Below are positions 1 through 7,653 of a DNA stretch of 32,647 nt, piece after piece; the first letter of the stretch is position 1, and each line of letters opens with the position of its first letter. The position numbers and the translations under genes were made by a program. Where the stretch lies: positions 1-32,647 of the forward strand of contig JAYSFC010000030.1 of the NCBI GenBank assembly GCA_041913505.1. Reading direction: 5' to 3'. The DNA comes from JAYSFC01 sp041913505 (lineage in GTDB: Bacteria > Pseudomonadota > Gammaproteobacteria > Burkholderiales > Burkholderiaceae_C). Under the pieces are notes generated by a model. That model had not been told where the DNA came from and did no database searches. It saw nothing but the letters and a program-made list of their open reading frames with translations.

Positions 1-910
1 CGTCGGGGTTCTTCTTCTGCGGCATGATCGACGAGCCCGTGGTGAAGCGGTCGGCAATCTTGATGAAGCCGAAGTTCTGGCTCATCCAGATGATGAGTTC
101 CTCGGACAGGCGGCTCACGTGCACCATGCACAGGCTGGCGGCAGCAGTGAACTCGATGGCGAAGTCGCGGTCGCTCACGGCGTCCAGGCTGTTCTGGCAC
201 ACGCCCTCCATGCCCAGCGTGCGCGCCACACGCTCGCGGTCCAGCGGGTAGGTGGTGCCGGCCAGGGCCGCGCTGCCCAGGGGCAGCACGTTGGTGCGGC
301 GGCGCACGTCCTGCATGCGCTCGGCGTCGCGCTTGAACATTTCTACATAGGCCAGCATGTGGTGGGCAAAGCTCACGGGCTGGGCCACCTGCAGGTGCGT
401 GAAGCCGGGCAGGATCACCTCCACGTTCTTTTCGGCAACCTCGATGAGCGCCAACTGCAGCTCGGACAGCAGGCCGCCAATGAGGTCGATTTCGCCGCGC
501 AGCCACAGGCGCACGTCGGTGGCCACCTGGTCGTTGCGGCTGCGGCCCGTGTGCAGGCGCTTGCCGGCGTCGCCCACGAGCTGGGTCAGGCGCGCCTCGA
601 TGTTCAGGTGCACGTCTTCCAGGTCGAGCTTCCATTCAAACGCGCCCGATTCGATCTCCGCCGTGATCTGCGCCATGCCGCGCTGGATGGCTGCGTGGTC
701 TTCGCCGCTGATCACACCCTGGGCCGCCAGCATGTCGGCGTGGGCCAGGCTGCCCGCAATGTCGGCCTGCCACAGCCGCTTGTCGAAGAACACGCTCGAG
801 GTGTAGCGCTTGACCAGGTCGCTCATGGGCTCGGAGAACAGGGCGGACCAGGCTTGGGCCTTGGTGTCGAGCTGGTTGTGGGACGTGGTCGAAGGTTGGC
901 TGGTGGACAT
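1..910 (-). CDS. argH: Argininosuccinate lyase, C-terminal part off the left edge
   Basis: Last enzyme of arginine synthesis in the cytoplasm: it splits argininosuccinate into arginine and fumarate. The frame is open from the ATG at 910 to the window edge, giving about 303 of the usual roughly 460 residues. It shows the early family block HTGRSRNDQVATD, then the lyase superfamily signature GSSIMPQKKNPD right at the window edge, which carries the mobile catalytic serine loop. No clear Shine-Dalgarno precedes the ATG; a weak -10-like GATTAT ends 9 bases before it, so a very short leader is possible. It diverges from the LytS-type kinase gene. In Pseudomonas, argH is next to the algZ-algR pair, and the same neighbourhood appears here. 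Identity is very secure. Confidence 0.97.
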   Translation of the reverse strand, partial: MSTSQPSTTSHNQLDTKAQAWSALFSEPMSDLVKRYTSSVFFDKRLWQADIAGSLAHADMLAAQGVISGEDHAAIQRGMAQITAEIESGAFEWKLDLEDVHLNIEARLTQLVGDAGKRLHTGRSRNDQVATDVRLWLRGEIDLIGGLLSELQLALIEVAEKNVEVILPGFTHLQVAQPVSFAHHMLAYVEMFKRDAERMQDVRRRTNVLPLGSAALAGTTYPLDRERVARTLGMEGVCQNSLDAVSDRDFAIEFTAAASLCMVHVSRLSEELIIWMSQNFGFIKIADRFTTGSSIMPQKKNPD

Positions 911-948
911 GGGAGGGCAATAATCCAGAGTGTTCCGGCACCCGGAAC
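896..948 (+). promoter_or_regulatory. Candidate promoter and inverted repeat between argH and the LytS-type kinase
   Basis: On the plus strand TTGGCT (896-901) and AATAAT (919-924) are 17 bases apart and form a plausible sigma70 promoter, with transcription predicted to start near 930. A perfect 7-bp inverted repeat with a 3-base gap, GTTCCGG/CCGGAAC (932-938 and 942-948), follows at once. It could be an operator acting on either divergent gene. The -35 lies inside the argH coding sequence. Inference only. Confidence 0.4.
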
Positions 949-962
949 GCCCGGATGCCGCA

Positions 963-2021
963 ATGCAAGAGACGCAAATTTTATCGACCCAGCCCCCCGC
1001 GCAGGAATCCGCACTGCCAGCCCCCCCCGCCCTGGCCCGACCAGCGCTGGTTTTCGATGCCTGCCATGTGGGCGTGGTGCTGCGCGCCGTGCTGTTCGTG
1101 GAGGGCGTCATCGGCGTGGGCGCCCTGTACGGCGCCGAGTCGCTTCTGGAATGGATCGCGCGCCTGTCGCTCGCCACGGGCGGCGCCCTGCCCGCCACGC
1201 TGGCCTGGCTGATCGCGGCCTGTAGCCTCAAGACCGTGCTGCAGCGCCTGTCCACGGCACTGCAGTACACGGCAGGCGTGGCGCTGGGCGCCGTGGCGGG
1301 CCTGTACGCCTGCGGCATGCTCACGCTCGCCAACATCGCGGCCAGCCCGCCCTGGCTGGCCAGCGCCGCCACGGGCGCATTGCTGGCGGCACTGCTCGTA
1401 GCGGGCCTCGTGCTGCGCGCGCGCGGGCGCACGCCGGCCGCGACCACGGCGCGCCTGACCGAGCTGCAGTCGCGCATCCGCCCGCACTTCCTGTTCAACA
1501 CGCTCAACAGCGCGATCGCGCTCGTGCGTGCCGAGCCTGCCAAGGCCGAGGCCTTGCTCGAGGACCTCAGCGACCTGTTCCGCCACGCACTCGTCGAGCA
1601 GGGCGAGTCGGCCACGCTGGCCGAGGAGATTCAGCTCGCGCAACGCTACCTTGCCATCGAGGAGGTGCGCTTCGGCCACCGGCTGCAGGTGCAGTGGGTG
1701 CTCGACCCCGCGGCCGATGGTGCGCGGCTGCCCCCCCTGCTGCTGCAGCCGCTGGTAGAGAACGCCGTCAAGCATGGCGTGGAGCCGAGCCCTGGCGGCG
1801 GCAAGCTGCAGATTTCCACCCAGCGGCGCGGCGCGCGCGCGATCGTGCGCATCACGAACACGCTGCCCCAGAACCCCGGGCAGCCGGGCAGCACACGCGG
1901 CCATGGCATCGCGCTTGAGAATGTGCGCGCACGCCTTGCCTTGCTGCACGACGTGCAGGGAGAATTCAGCGCCGAGGTGAAGGACGGCCTGTACCAGGTA
2001 CGCATCGCCCTGCCCTGTTGA
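963..2021 (+). CDS. LytS/AlgZ-type membrane sensor histidine kinase
   Basis: Inner-membrane sensor kinase that should phosphorylate the LytTR regulator encoded next to it. From the ATG at 963 it has 352 residues. Four hydrophobic stretches lie at about residues 36-58, 68-88, 103-127 and 133-152. The His_kinase (PF06580) box follows, LQSRIRPHFLFNTLNSAI, with the phospho-accepting His175, and then a GHKL ATPase with the LVENAVKHG N-box and the GHGIALENVRARL glycine block. There is no periplasmic sensor domain, as usual for FimS/AlgZ. The start is uncertain: an in-frame GTG at 930 adds 11 residues and sits exactly where a leaderless transcript from the candidate promoter would begin. The stop at 2019-2021 is 23 bases before the regulator gene, so the two form an operon. 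The signal sensed is not visible. Confidence 0.9.
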   Translation: MQETQILSTQPPAQESALPAPPALARPALVFDACHVGVVLRAVLFVEGVIGVGALYGAESLLEWIARLSLATGGALPATLAWLIAACSLKTVLQRLSTALQYTAGVALGAVAGLYACGMLTLANIAASPPWLASAATGALLAALLVAGLVLRARGRTPAATTARLTELQSRIRPHFLFNTLNSAIALVRAEPAKAEALLEDLSDLFRHALVEQGESATLAEEIQLAQRYLAIEEVRFGHRLQVQWVLDPAADGARLPPLLLQPLVENAVKHGVEPSPGGGKLQISTQRRGARAIVRITNTLPQNPGQPGSTRGHGIALENVRARLALLHDVQGEFSAEVKDGLYQVRIALPC

Positions 2022-2044
2022 TCCCGTGGCTTTCCACAGACCCC

Positions 2045-2791
2045 ATGCACATCCTCATCGTTGACGACGAAGCCCTGGCCCGCAGCCGACTGCGCACGCT
2101 GCTGGGAGACTGCCAGGCCCAAGAGCGCCACACCGTGTCGGAGGCCGCCCACGCCGGCGAGGCGATGGCCCTGCTCACGGCCCCGGGCGGCCGCGCCGTG
2201 GACGCCGTGCTGCTCGACATCCACATGCCTGGCCAGGACGGGCTGGCCCTGGCCCATGCGCTGCGTGCGCTGCCGCGCCCGCCCGCCGTGGTGTTCGTGA
2301 CCGCGCATGCCGATCACGCGGTGAGCGCGTTCGAGCTCGACGCCGTGGACTATCTCACCAAGCCCGTGCGGCTCGAACGCCTGCAGCAGGCGCTGGCCAA
2401 GGCCCAGCGCACGGTGCGCCAGCCCCTGCCCGCCTTGGCCCTGGCCCCCGAGGGCGAGGTGCTGCTGATCCAGGACCGCGGCCGTACCGAGCGCGTGCCT
2501 TTGTCCGAGGTGCTCTACCTGAAGGCCGAGCAGAAGTACATCACCGTGCGCACCCTGCTGCGCAGCTACGTGATGGACGGCTCGCTCAATGAACTGGAAA
2601 CCAAACACTCCAGCGCGTTCATGCGCGTGCACCGCAATGCGCTCGTGGCCCGCCGCGCCGTGCGCGCACTCGAAAAATACTGCGACCCCGAGGAGGGCGA
2701 GGGCTGGGCCGTGCGCCTGCATGGACTGACCGAGCTGCTAGCCGTCTCGCGCCGCCAGGTGGCGGCCGTGCGCGAGGAAATCGCGCGCTAG
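2045..2791 (+). CDS. LytTR-family response regulator (AlgR-like)
   Basis: Cytoplasmic transcription regulator of the preceding kinase, 248 residues. The receiver domain covers about residues 1-120: MHILIVDDEA has the acidic pair, Asp58 in AVLLDIHMPG is the phosphorylation site, FVTAH has the switch Thr, and DYLTKPV has the conserved Lys. The LytTR DNA-binding domain covers about residues 140-245, with VLYLKAEQKYITV and the MRVHRNALVARRAV core. An in-frame TTG at 2018 overlaps the kinase stop and would add nine residues, but the ATG at 2045 directly precedes the receiver fold and is preferred. In pseudomonads the algR gene is followed by hemC. Here no hemC follows; the next gene is a convergent accessory operon. 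Confidence 0.92.
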   Translation: MHILIVDDEALARSRLRTLLGDCQAQERHTVSEAAHAGEAMALLTAPGGRAVDAVLLDIHMPGQDGLALAHALRALPRPPAVVFVTAHADHAVSAFELDAVDYLTKPVRLERLQQALAKAQRTVRQPLPALALAPEGEVLLIQDRGRTERVPLSEVLYLKAEQKYITVRTLLRSYVMDGSLNELETKHSSAFMRVHRNALVARRAVRALEKYCDPEEGEGWAVRLHGLTELLAVSRRQVAAVREEIAR

Positions 2792-2821
2792 CCCCACCCT
2801 CACCCCCTCGGGCAAGCGCGT

Positions 2822-2907
2822 GCGCCAGGCAGGGCGCCTGCGGGGCGCGCCGCCTGGCGCCTGCGCCGCAAGGGCGTTGTCTTCAAGGGGCGGAAATCCT
2901 TCCGCCC
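2822..2907. repeat. Two GC-rich hairpins between convergent genes
   Basis: Between the LytTR gene and the convergent PLP-enzyme gene lie two inverted repeats. The first is a 9-bp stem GCGCCAGGC/GCCTGGCGC (2822-2830 and 2852-2860). The second is an 8-bp stem GGGCGGAA/TTCCGCCC (2888-2895 and 2900-2907) with a 4-base loop. Neither is followed by a U-run on either strand, so they are not classical intrinsic terminators. They may stabilise mRNA 3' ends or act as weak transcription barriers. Confidence 0.45.
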
Positions 2908-2911
2908 ACGC

Positions 2912-4381
2912 TCAGGCCATCTTCTTCGACAGGTCCCACATCGCGTCGACCAGCAGATCCACATCGCGCGCGTCGTGCCACAGGTGGGTGGACACGCGCA
3001 CGCCGTAGTGGTCCGCCGCCGCGCCGATGACCGCGAAATTGGCGTTGCGGATCACGAAGCCTTGCGGATAGTCGCTGAGCATGCGCGCCACGAAGGTGGA
3101 GGACTTCGTGGCGTTCATCACGTCGTCCTTGTTCTGGAACGGGTTGAACGACGTCAGCGCCGACAGCAGCTTGGGGTCGTCCTTGGGCGAGTACAGCGCA
3201 TCCACACCCCAGCGCTCGGCGATTTTTTCCTTCAGGTACGAAGCCAGCGTGAGATCGTAGGTCTCGATCTTCTTGCGGCCGATGCTGTCCCACTGCGCAC
3301 AGGCCTGGACCAGCGCCATGAACATGGGCGTGTGCACGCTGCCGCACGATGTGACGGACGCCGCGACGTCATAGGTCTCCTTGCTGTTGGTCGTGCGCTC
3401 CAGTGCCGGATAGGCGCTGGTGTGGACGGGGTACCACTTGGGCAGCGGCAGGGGGTTGGAGGCGCGGATCTTGTTACGGATGATCAAGATGCCGGTGGAG
3501 CCAGGGCCGCACTGCCACTTGTGGCCCGCGCCGGACATGAAGTCCATGCCCAGATCAGCGTAGTTGTAGGCCATCATGCCCGGCAGGTGGGCACCGTCCA
3601 CGATGCTGATGAGGCCATGCTCCTTGACCACGCCCATGAGGTCGGCGATGGGCAGCATGGTGCCCGTCTTGTACGTGGGGGAGGACCACATCATCGCGCG
3701 CACGCGCTTGCCCGCTGCCTTGAGCGCGCGGATGCGCTCGTCAAATAGGCTCACGTAGGTGGCGGCGGTCTGCTTGTTGCCCACGGGCAGCGCGATGCGC
3801 GAGACCTCGATGCCGTAGCGGTCCTGGGCGATCTTGAGCGGCGTGTCGCCACCGCCGTGCTCGTGGTTGGTGGTCACGACCACGTCGCCGGCCTTCCAGT
3901 CGATGCCGAGGATCGCGTGGCACATGCCCGAAGACGTGTTGGCCGAGAAGGCCAGCTCGTCGGGGTCCACGCCGAAGCCGGGCGCCACCTGCTTGCGCAA
4001 GTCGAGCAGGTTGCTGTAGCCGTTGCCGGAGTCGGCGGCCTTCTTGCGGTTCTCGGTATCGAACAGGTCGAGCACGAGCTTGGGCATGGAGCCCGCCGTG
4101 CCGATGTTCATGTAGGTCTTCTCAGGCTTGAGCGTGAACATGTTCTGCACGCTGGTCCAGAAAGCCTCGTCCTTCATGAGCTGCTCGCGCAGGGCTTCGG
4201 CCGTGGTCGATGCGCTGCTGCTGCCGCAGGCCACCAGCGGGCCCAGGGCGGCCGCACCGGCGCCGTAGCCCAGGATACGCAGGAAGTCGCGGCGCTTGGA
4301 AGTCCAGGCGCGGGAATCGCCCAGATCAGCGGACAGGGCTGCGGCCGGTTGGGCCGTCATCACGGAGGTGTTGTGGTTCAC
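2912..4381 (-). CDS. Tat-exported PLP-dependent enzyme, class V aminotransferase fold (isopenicillin-N-epimerase-like)
   Basis: Predicted PLP enzyme of 489 residues acting outside the cytoplasm. The start is a GTG at 4381 with AGGAG five bases upstream. The N-terminus has a twin-arginine motif (KRRDFLRILG, Arg30-Arg31), a hydrophobic stretch, and LVAC ending at Cys52, which is a lipobox, so it may be a Tat lipoprotein. The fold-type-I domain shows Asp262 in VDGAHLPG, which should hold the pyridine nitrogen, and Lys288 in SGAGHKWQCGPGSTG, the expected PLP-binding lysine; the HKW triplet is typical of the isopenicillin N epimerase / EgtE-like branch of class V. Tat export suits an enzyme that must fold around its cofactor before export. 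It lies 27 bases downstream of the ridA-like gene in the same operon. Substrate unknown; epimerase, beta-lyase or desulfurase activity are all possible. Confidence 0.85.
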   Translation of the reverse strand: MNHNTSVMTAQPAAALSADLGDSRAWTSKRRDFLRILGYGAGAAALGPLVACGSSSASTTAEALREQLMKDEAFWTSVQNMFTLKPEKTYMNIGTAGSMPKLVLDLFDTENRKKAADSGNGYSNLLDLRKQVAPGFGVDPDELAFSANTSSGMCHAILGIDWKAGDVVVTTNHEHGGGDTPLKIAQDRYGIEVSRIALPVGNKQTAATYVSLFDERIRALKAAGKRVRAMMWSSPTYKTGTMLPIADLMGVVKEHGLISIVDGAHLPGMMAYNYADLGMDFMSGAGHKWQCGPGSTGILIIRNKIRASNPLPLPKWYPVHTSAYPALERTTNSKETYDVAASVTSCGSVHTPMFMALVQACAQWDSIGRKKIETYDLTLASYLKEKIAERWGVDALYSPKDDPKLLSALTSFNPFQNKDDVMNATKSSTFVARMLSDYPQGFVIRNANFAVIGAAADHYGVRVSTHLWHDARDVDLLVDAMWDLSKKMA

Positions 4382-4408
4382 GTTAGCTCCTATCGAGAAA
4401 AGGGGGAT

Positions 4409-4879
4409 TCAGCGGCGGCCCACGATGGCCGCGACTTCGATCTTCACGTCGCGCGGCAGACGGGCGACCTCCACCGTGGCGCGCACCGGGGCGGCCGTGC
4501 GGAAGTACTCGCCATACACCTTGTTCATGGCGGCGAATTCATTGAGGTCCTTCATGTAGACCGTGGTGGACAGCACGTCCTCATAGGACAGCCCCTGCGA
4601 CTGGAGCTTGGCGCCGATGAACTTCAGCACCGCGTGGGTCTGCTCCTCGATCGTGGTGCCATTGATGGCATTGCCCGCGGCATTCAGAGGCAGCACTCCC
4701 GAAAAGTAGATGGTGTTGCCGTGCGACACCATCTGCGAATACGGCCCGATCGCGGGATAGATCTGCGTGGTGGACAACACCTCGCGCTTGTTGGGGGCGG
4801 CGCACCCCACCAGCCCAGCCGCCAGCAGCCCCGCGCCGCAGGCCAGTGCCAGGCGCCGCATATTCAACCGAATACCCAT
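4409..4879 (-). CDS. RidA-family enamine/imine deaminase with a lipoprotein signal
   Basis: RidA proteins hydrolyse reactive enamines and imines, such as 2-aminoacrylate, that leak from PLP enzymes. The ATG at 4879 has a strong GGAGG upstream and gives 156 residues. The first 26 form a lipoprotein signal: MRR, a hydrophobic core, and LVGC with Cys26. The rest is a complete RidA domain of the usual length. Residues matching the E. coli RidA active site are present: Tyr47 in AIGPYSQ, Arg133 in PVRATVEVARLPRD, and Glu148 in VKIEV. It should therefore be an active enzyme anchored to a membrane, facing the periplasm. RidA is normally cytosolic, so this location is unusual. It is the first gene of an operon with the exported PLP enzyme, which suggests it clears that enzyme's unstable product. 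Confidence 0.88.
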   Translation of the reverse strand: MGIRLNMRRLALACGAGLLAAGLVGCAAPNKREVLSTTQIYPAIGPYSQMVSHGNTIYFSGVLPLNAAGNAINGTTIEEQTHAVLKFIGAKLQSQGLSYEDVLSTTVYMKDLNEFAAMNKVYGEYFRTAAPVRATVEVARLPRDVKIEVAAIVGRR

Positions 4880-5069
4880 GGTAGATTCCTCCGAAAAAAC
4901 AAAGAACCCACGATTCCCAAAATACGAAACACCTTCTGGCTTCCTATTTTTGGAACTGCGGCGCGCCACGACCCTGTTTAACCGATCACCCTATTGGGCG
5001 TCCGATCCAAGTCGTTTCACGGAGAAATTCTAGGCAACGGGTGCTCGGGGAGATAATCACCTCTTTCCC

Positions 5070-5111
5070 CTACGCAGCACTACGCAGATCAGGCTACGCA
5101 GTGCTACGCAA
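5070..5111. repeat. Four direct repeats CTACGCA in two pairs
   Basis: The heptamer CTACGCA occurs at 5070, 5080, 5094 and 5104, always in the same orientation. Within each pair the copies start 10 bp apart, one helical turn; the pairs start 24 bp apart. The first three copies continue with G. This is the geometry of a binding site for a regulator that docks as adjacent subunits on one DNA face, as NarL/FixJ-type regulators often do. It lies about 190-230 bp upstream of the ridA-like start and about 400 bp upstream of the Cache kinase start. Which regulator binds is not known. Confidence 0.6.
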
Positions 5112-5159
5112 CACCCCCGTCCGCCCTGGGGAGGGGCAGCAATCCGCCGCCGAGCAGAG

Positions 5160-5506
5160 AAGCCGGCGCGGACTCTGAAAATCCTGTCTATTTCCTGACA
5201 GCGATACACCATGGCAATACATAAAGATCAACAAAATCTTTCAAACCAAAGAATGAAATCAAAATAATACGCGCACACCGCATAATAAAAATATTATCCA
5301 TTGGCATTTTAGAGACCAACCCTCCCAGCGCGTGCTCACCGCGCATTCACCGCCGCGGCGCATTTTCTCGAAATATGCGCACGCCACAGCGGCAATCGCC
5401 CGCACAGTGTTTTCAGCCGGTGGCATGGTCCGCCATGCGCACAACCCCGATTGACAAGGGTCAAGCCCACAGGCTACAGATAGGCGTCGCCCATCTCCCC
5501 GCACCC
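5160..5506. promoter_or_regulatory. AT-rich intergenic block upstream of the Cache kinase; no gene seen
   Basis: The 627-bp gap 4880-5506 contains no convincing gene. From about 5195 to 5310 it is much richer in A and T than the rest of the window. It has two short inverted repeats: AAAGAT/ATCTTT (5223-5228 and 5236-5241, 7-base gap) and ATAATA/TATTAT (5282-5287 and 5292-5297, 4-base gap). Easily melted, bent DNA of this kind often carries promoters or nucleoid-protein sites. Short open frames here have no recognisable start signals or domains. Confidence 0.4.
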
Positions 5507-6925
5507 ATGCAACTCCGGCTGAAACTCGCGCTCCTGTGCGTCGTTCCCATCCTGCTCGCGCTCGGCCTGGTGGCCGTGACCGTGCAGCACCAAACCCTGA
5601 AGCTCGCCCACCAGGAGCGCGAGCTCGTCGAATCGGCTTACCTGCACAGCAAGGAGACCGAACTGCGCCACTATGTGCAGCTCGCCCACAGCGCGCTCGC
5701 GCGCATCATGGACAACGGCGAGAGCCCGCAGGAACAGCAGCGCCAGGCGCTGGCCATGCTGTCGCGGATGCAGTTCGGCCAGGACGGCTATTACTTCGTC
5801 TACGACCGGGATGGGAACGTGCTGCTCGACGCGCAGCAGATGGGCCTGCAGGGCGTGGACCTGTGCGACCCCAACAGCCCCACGGGCGCCGTTCCCGCCA
5901 AGCTCATTCTCGACACGGCGCGCAACGGCGGCGGCTTGGTGCGCTACAGCTGGCAAAAGCCCTCCTCCCAGCTCACCGTGCCCAAGCTGGGCTATGTGGC
6001 CTCGGTACCGCAGTGGGACTGGACCGTGGGCACGGGCCTGTACCTCGACGACGTGCAGGAGGCCCTGCGCAAGATCGACGAGAGCGCACAGGAGAACATC
6101 GCGGGCACGCGCCGGCGCATCTACGCAATCGCGGCCCTGTGCATCGTGCTCATTGGCGTGGCGGGGCTCGCGCTCAACCTCAGCGACCACCGCGTCTCAA
6201 GCGCCAAGCTGCGGCGCCTCGCGCAACGCGTGGTCCATTCGCAGGAGGAGGAGCGCGTGCGCGTGGCGCGCGAGCTGCACGATGGCGTGGTGCAGGTGCT
6301 GGTCTCCTCCAAGTTCCTGCTCGAGACGGCCCAGTCGCAAATGCCAACCCCGCCCGAGCAGGCGCCCTCGGCCCCGCGCCAGGTGCTGGACCAGGGCCTT
6401 GAGCGGCTCAACCATGCGCTGCTCGAGATCCGCCGCGTCTCGCACGGCCTGCGCCCCGCCTTGCTCGACGACCTTGGGCTCACGCCCGCACTCAGGCTCA
6501 TGAGCGAACAGGTATGCGCCCAGGGCGGCATCGCCATGCGCTTCGCGGCCCGCGGCGAGGCCCAGGCCCTGCCCACCCGCCATGGCACGGCGCTGTTCCG
6601 CGTGGTGCAGGAGGCGGTGATGAACGCACAGATGCACGCCCAGGCCGCGCATGTGGATGTATCGCTGCACTTCCAGCGCCGCCGCGTCACGCTCGAGGTG
6701 TATGACGACGGCCGCGGCTTCGACGTGCGGCGCGTGCTGCGCGATGGCCGGTGCGGCATCGGCCTGCGCAACATGCGCGAGCGCATCGAGGGCCTGGGCG
6801 GGCGCTTCTCCATCGCCTCGGGCCGCGACGGCACGCGCATCGTGGCCGTGCTCGACCTGGCCGCCACCGAAGGGGGCGCGTCCGACCCGGTGGCTGAATT
6901 CGAGCCCTTCCACGCTGCCGCATGA
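5507..6925 (+). CDS. Cache-domain sensor histidine kinase, NarX-type (HisKA_3)
   Basis: Inner-membrane sensor kinase of 472 residues. A transmembrane helix at about residues 8-26 leads into a periplasmic single Cache domain (sCache_2 type) at about 40-190, with FGQDGYYFVYDRDGNVLLD and the closing VPQWDWTVGTGLYLDDV. Such domains often bind small carboxylates or similar ligands. A second helix lies at about 204-224. The HisKA_3 box EEERVRVARELHDGVVQVLV has the phospho-accepting His258, followed by the N-box VVQEAVMNAQMHA, the YDDGRGFD block and GIGLRNMRERI. The ATG at 5507 is chosen because it starts the first helix directly; an open frame continues upstream to 5375 but looks non-coding. The stop overlaps the regulator start by four bases (ATGA), so the two are translationally coupled. 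The ligand is unknown. Confidence 0.92.
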   Translation: MQLRLKLALLCVVPILLALGLVAVTVQHQTLKLAHQERELVESAYLHSKETELRHYVQLAHSALARIMDNGESPQEQQRQALAMLSRMQFGQDGYYFVYDRDGNVLLDAQQMGLQGVDLCDPNSPTGAVPAKLILDTARNGGGLVRYSWQKPSSQLTVPKLGYVASVPQWDWTVGTGLYLDDVQEALRKIDESAQENIAGTRRRIYAIAALCIVLIGVAGLALNLSDHRVSSAKLRRLAQRVVHSQEEERVRVARELHDGVVQVLVSSKFLLETAQSQMPTPPEQAPSAPRQVLDQGLERLNHALLEIRRVSHGLRPALLDDLGLTPALRLMSEQVCAQGGIAMRFAARGEAQALPTRHGTALFRVVQEAVMNAQMHAQAAHVDVSLHFQRRRVTLEVYDDGRGFDVRRVLRDGRCGIGLRNMRERIEGLGGRFSIASGRDGTRIVAVLDLAATEGGASDPVAEFEPFHAAA

Positions 6926-7590
6926 CGCCCATGATCCGCATCCTCCTGGTGGACGACCACCCTCTCGTGCGCGATGGCGTGCGCATGCGGCTCGAGGCCA
7001 CGGAGCACATCCGGGTCGCTGGCGAGGCCGCAAGCGTGGCCGAGGCGCTACCCATGGCACGGGAGCTCGCCCCTGACCTGGTGCTTACCGACATCCGCAT
7101 GCCCAACGCCAGCGGCATCCATCTCGCGGCCCTGTTTCGCGAGCAGTTCCCGCTCGTGCGCGTGCTCGTGCTGTCGATGCACGAAGACCCCGAGTACGTG
7201 CGCCGTGCCGTGGCGCTGGGCGCGCGCGGCTACGTGCTCAAGGACGCGCCGGCCCGACACCTCATCGAGGCCATCGAGACCGTGTACCACGGCGGCCGCT
7301 ATTTCAGCGCGGGTATCGGGCACCTGCTGGAAAGCGCCGAGCCCGCGCCGCGCTCGCAGCGTGCCCTCACGCCGCGCGAGGCAAGCGTGCTGCAGTGGGT
7401 ATCGGAAGGCCGCTCGAACAAGGAGATCGCCGCGCTCATGGGTACGTCCGTGCGCACCGTGGAAACGCACCGCCTGCACCTGCGGCGCAAGCTGCGCATC
7501 GAAGGGCAGGCCGCGCTCATGAAGTACGCGGTCGACTATGCCGACCTCACGCACGACCCGCTGCACGCCACGGGGTCGCCGGAGCACTGA
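6922..7590 (+). CDS. NarL/FixJ-family response regulator
   Basis: DNA-binding partner of the Cache kinase, 222 residues. The receiver domain at about 1-120 has the acidic pair in LLVDDHP, phospho-acceptor Asp57 in DLVLTDIRMPN, and Lys in GYVLKDA. The LuxR-type helix-turn-helix at about 150-215 reads LTPREASVLQWVSEGRSNKEIA and then VRTVETHRLHLRRKL. The start ATG overlaps the kinase stop; an ATG nine bases later is possible. A strong terminator follows the gene. Regulators of this family commonly bind short direct heptamers, so the CTACGCA array upstream of the kinase gene is a candidate target, which would link this system to the ridA / PLP-enzyme operon. That link is inference. Confidence 0.93.
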   Translation: MTPMIRILLVDDHPLVRDGVRMRLEATEHIRVAGEAASVAEALPMARELAPDLVLTDIRMPNASGIHLAALFREQFPLVRVLVLSMHEDPEYVRRAVALGARGYVLKDAPARHLIEAIETVYHGGRYFSAGIGHLLESAEPAPRSQRALTPREASVLQWVSEGRSNKEIAALMGTSVRTVETHRLHLRRKLRIEGQAALMKYAVDYADLTHDPLHATGSPEH

Positions 7591-7606
7591 CAGTGCCACG
7601 CGCAAA

Positions 7607-7638
7607 CAAAAAAGGGGCCACGGTGGCCCCTTTTTTTT
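7607..7638. terminator. Bidirectional intrinsic terminator
   Basis: GGGGCCA (7614-7620) and TGGCCCC (7624-7630) form a 7-bp stem with loop CGG. Eight Ts follow (7631-7638) and an A-rich run precedes it, so the structure works on both strands. It ends the Cache two-component operon on the plus strand and the ZIP transporter gene on the minus strand. Confidence 0.9.
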
Positions 7639-7653
7639 GCACCGCCAACCCCG

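Noticed and set aside
5259..5504. An 81-codon minus-strand frame in the AT-rich gap
   Set aside because: No Shine-Dalgarno, no domain, and it spans the AT-rich regulatory block; not convincing as a gene.
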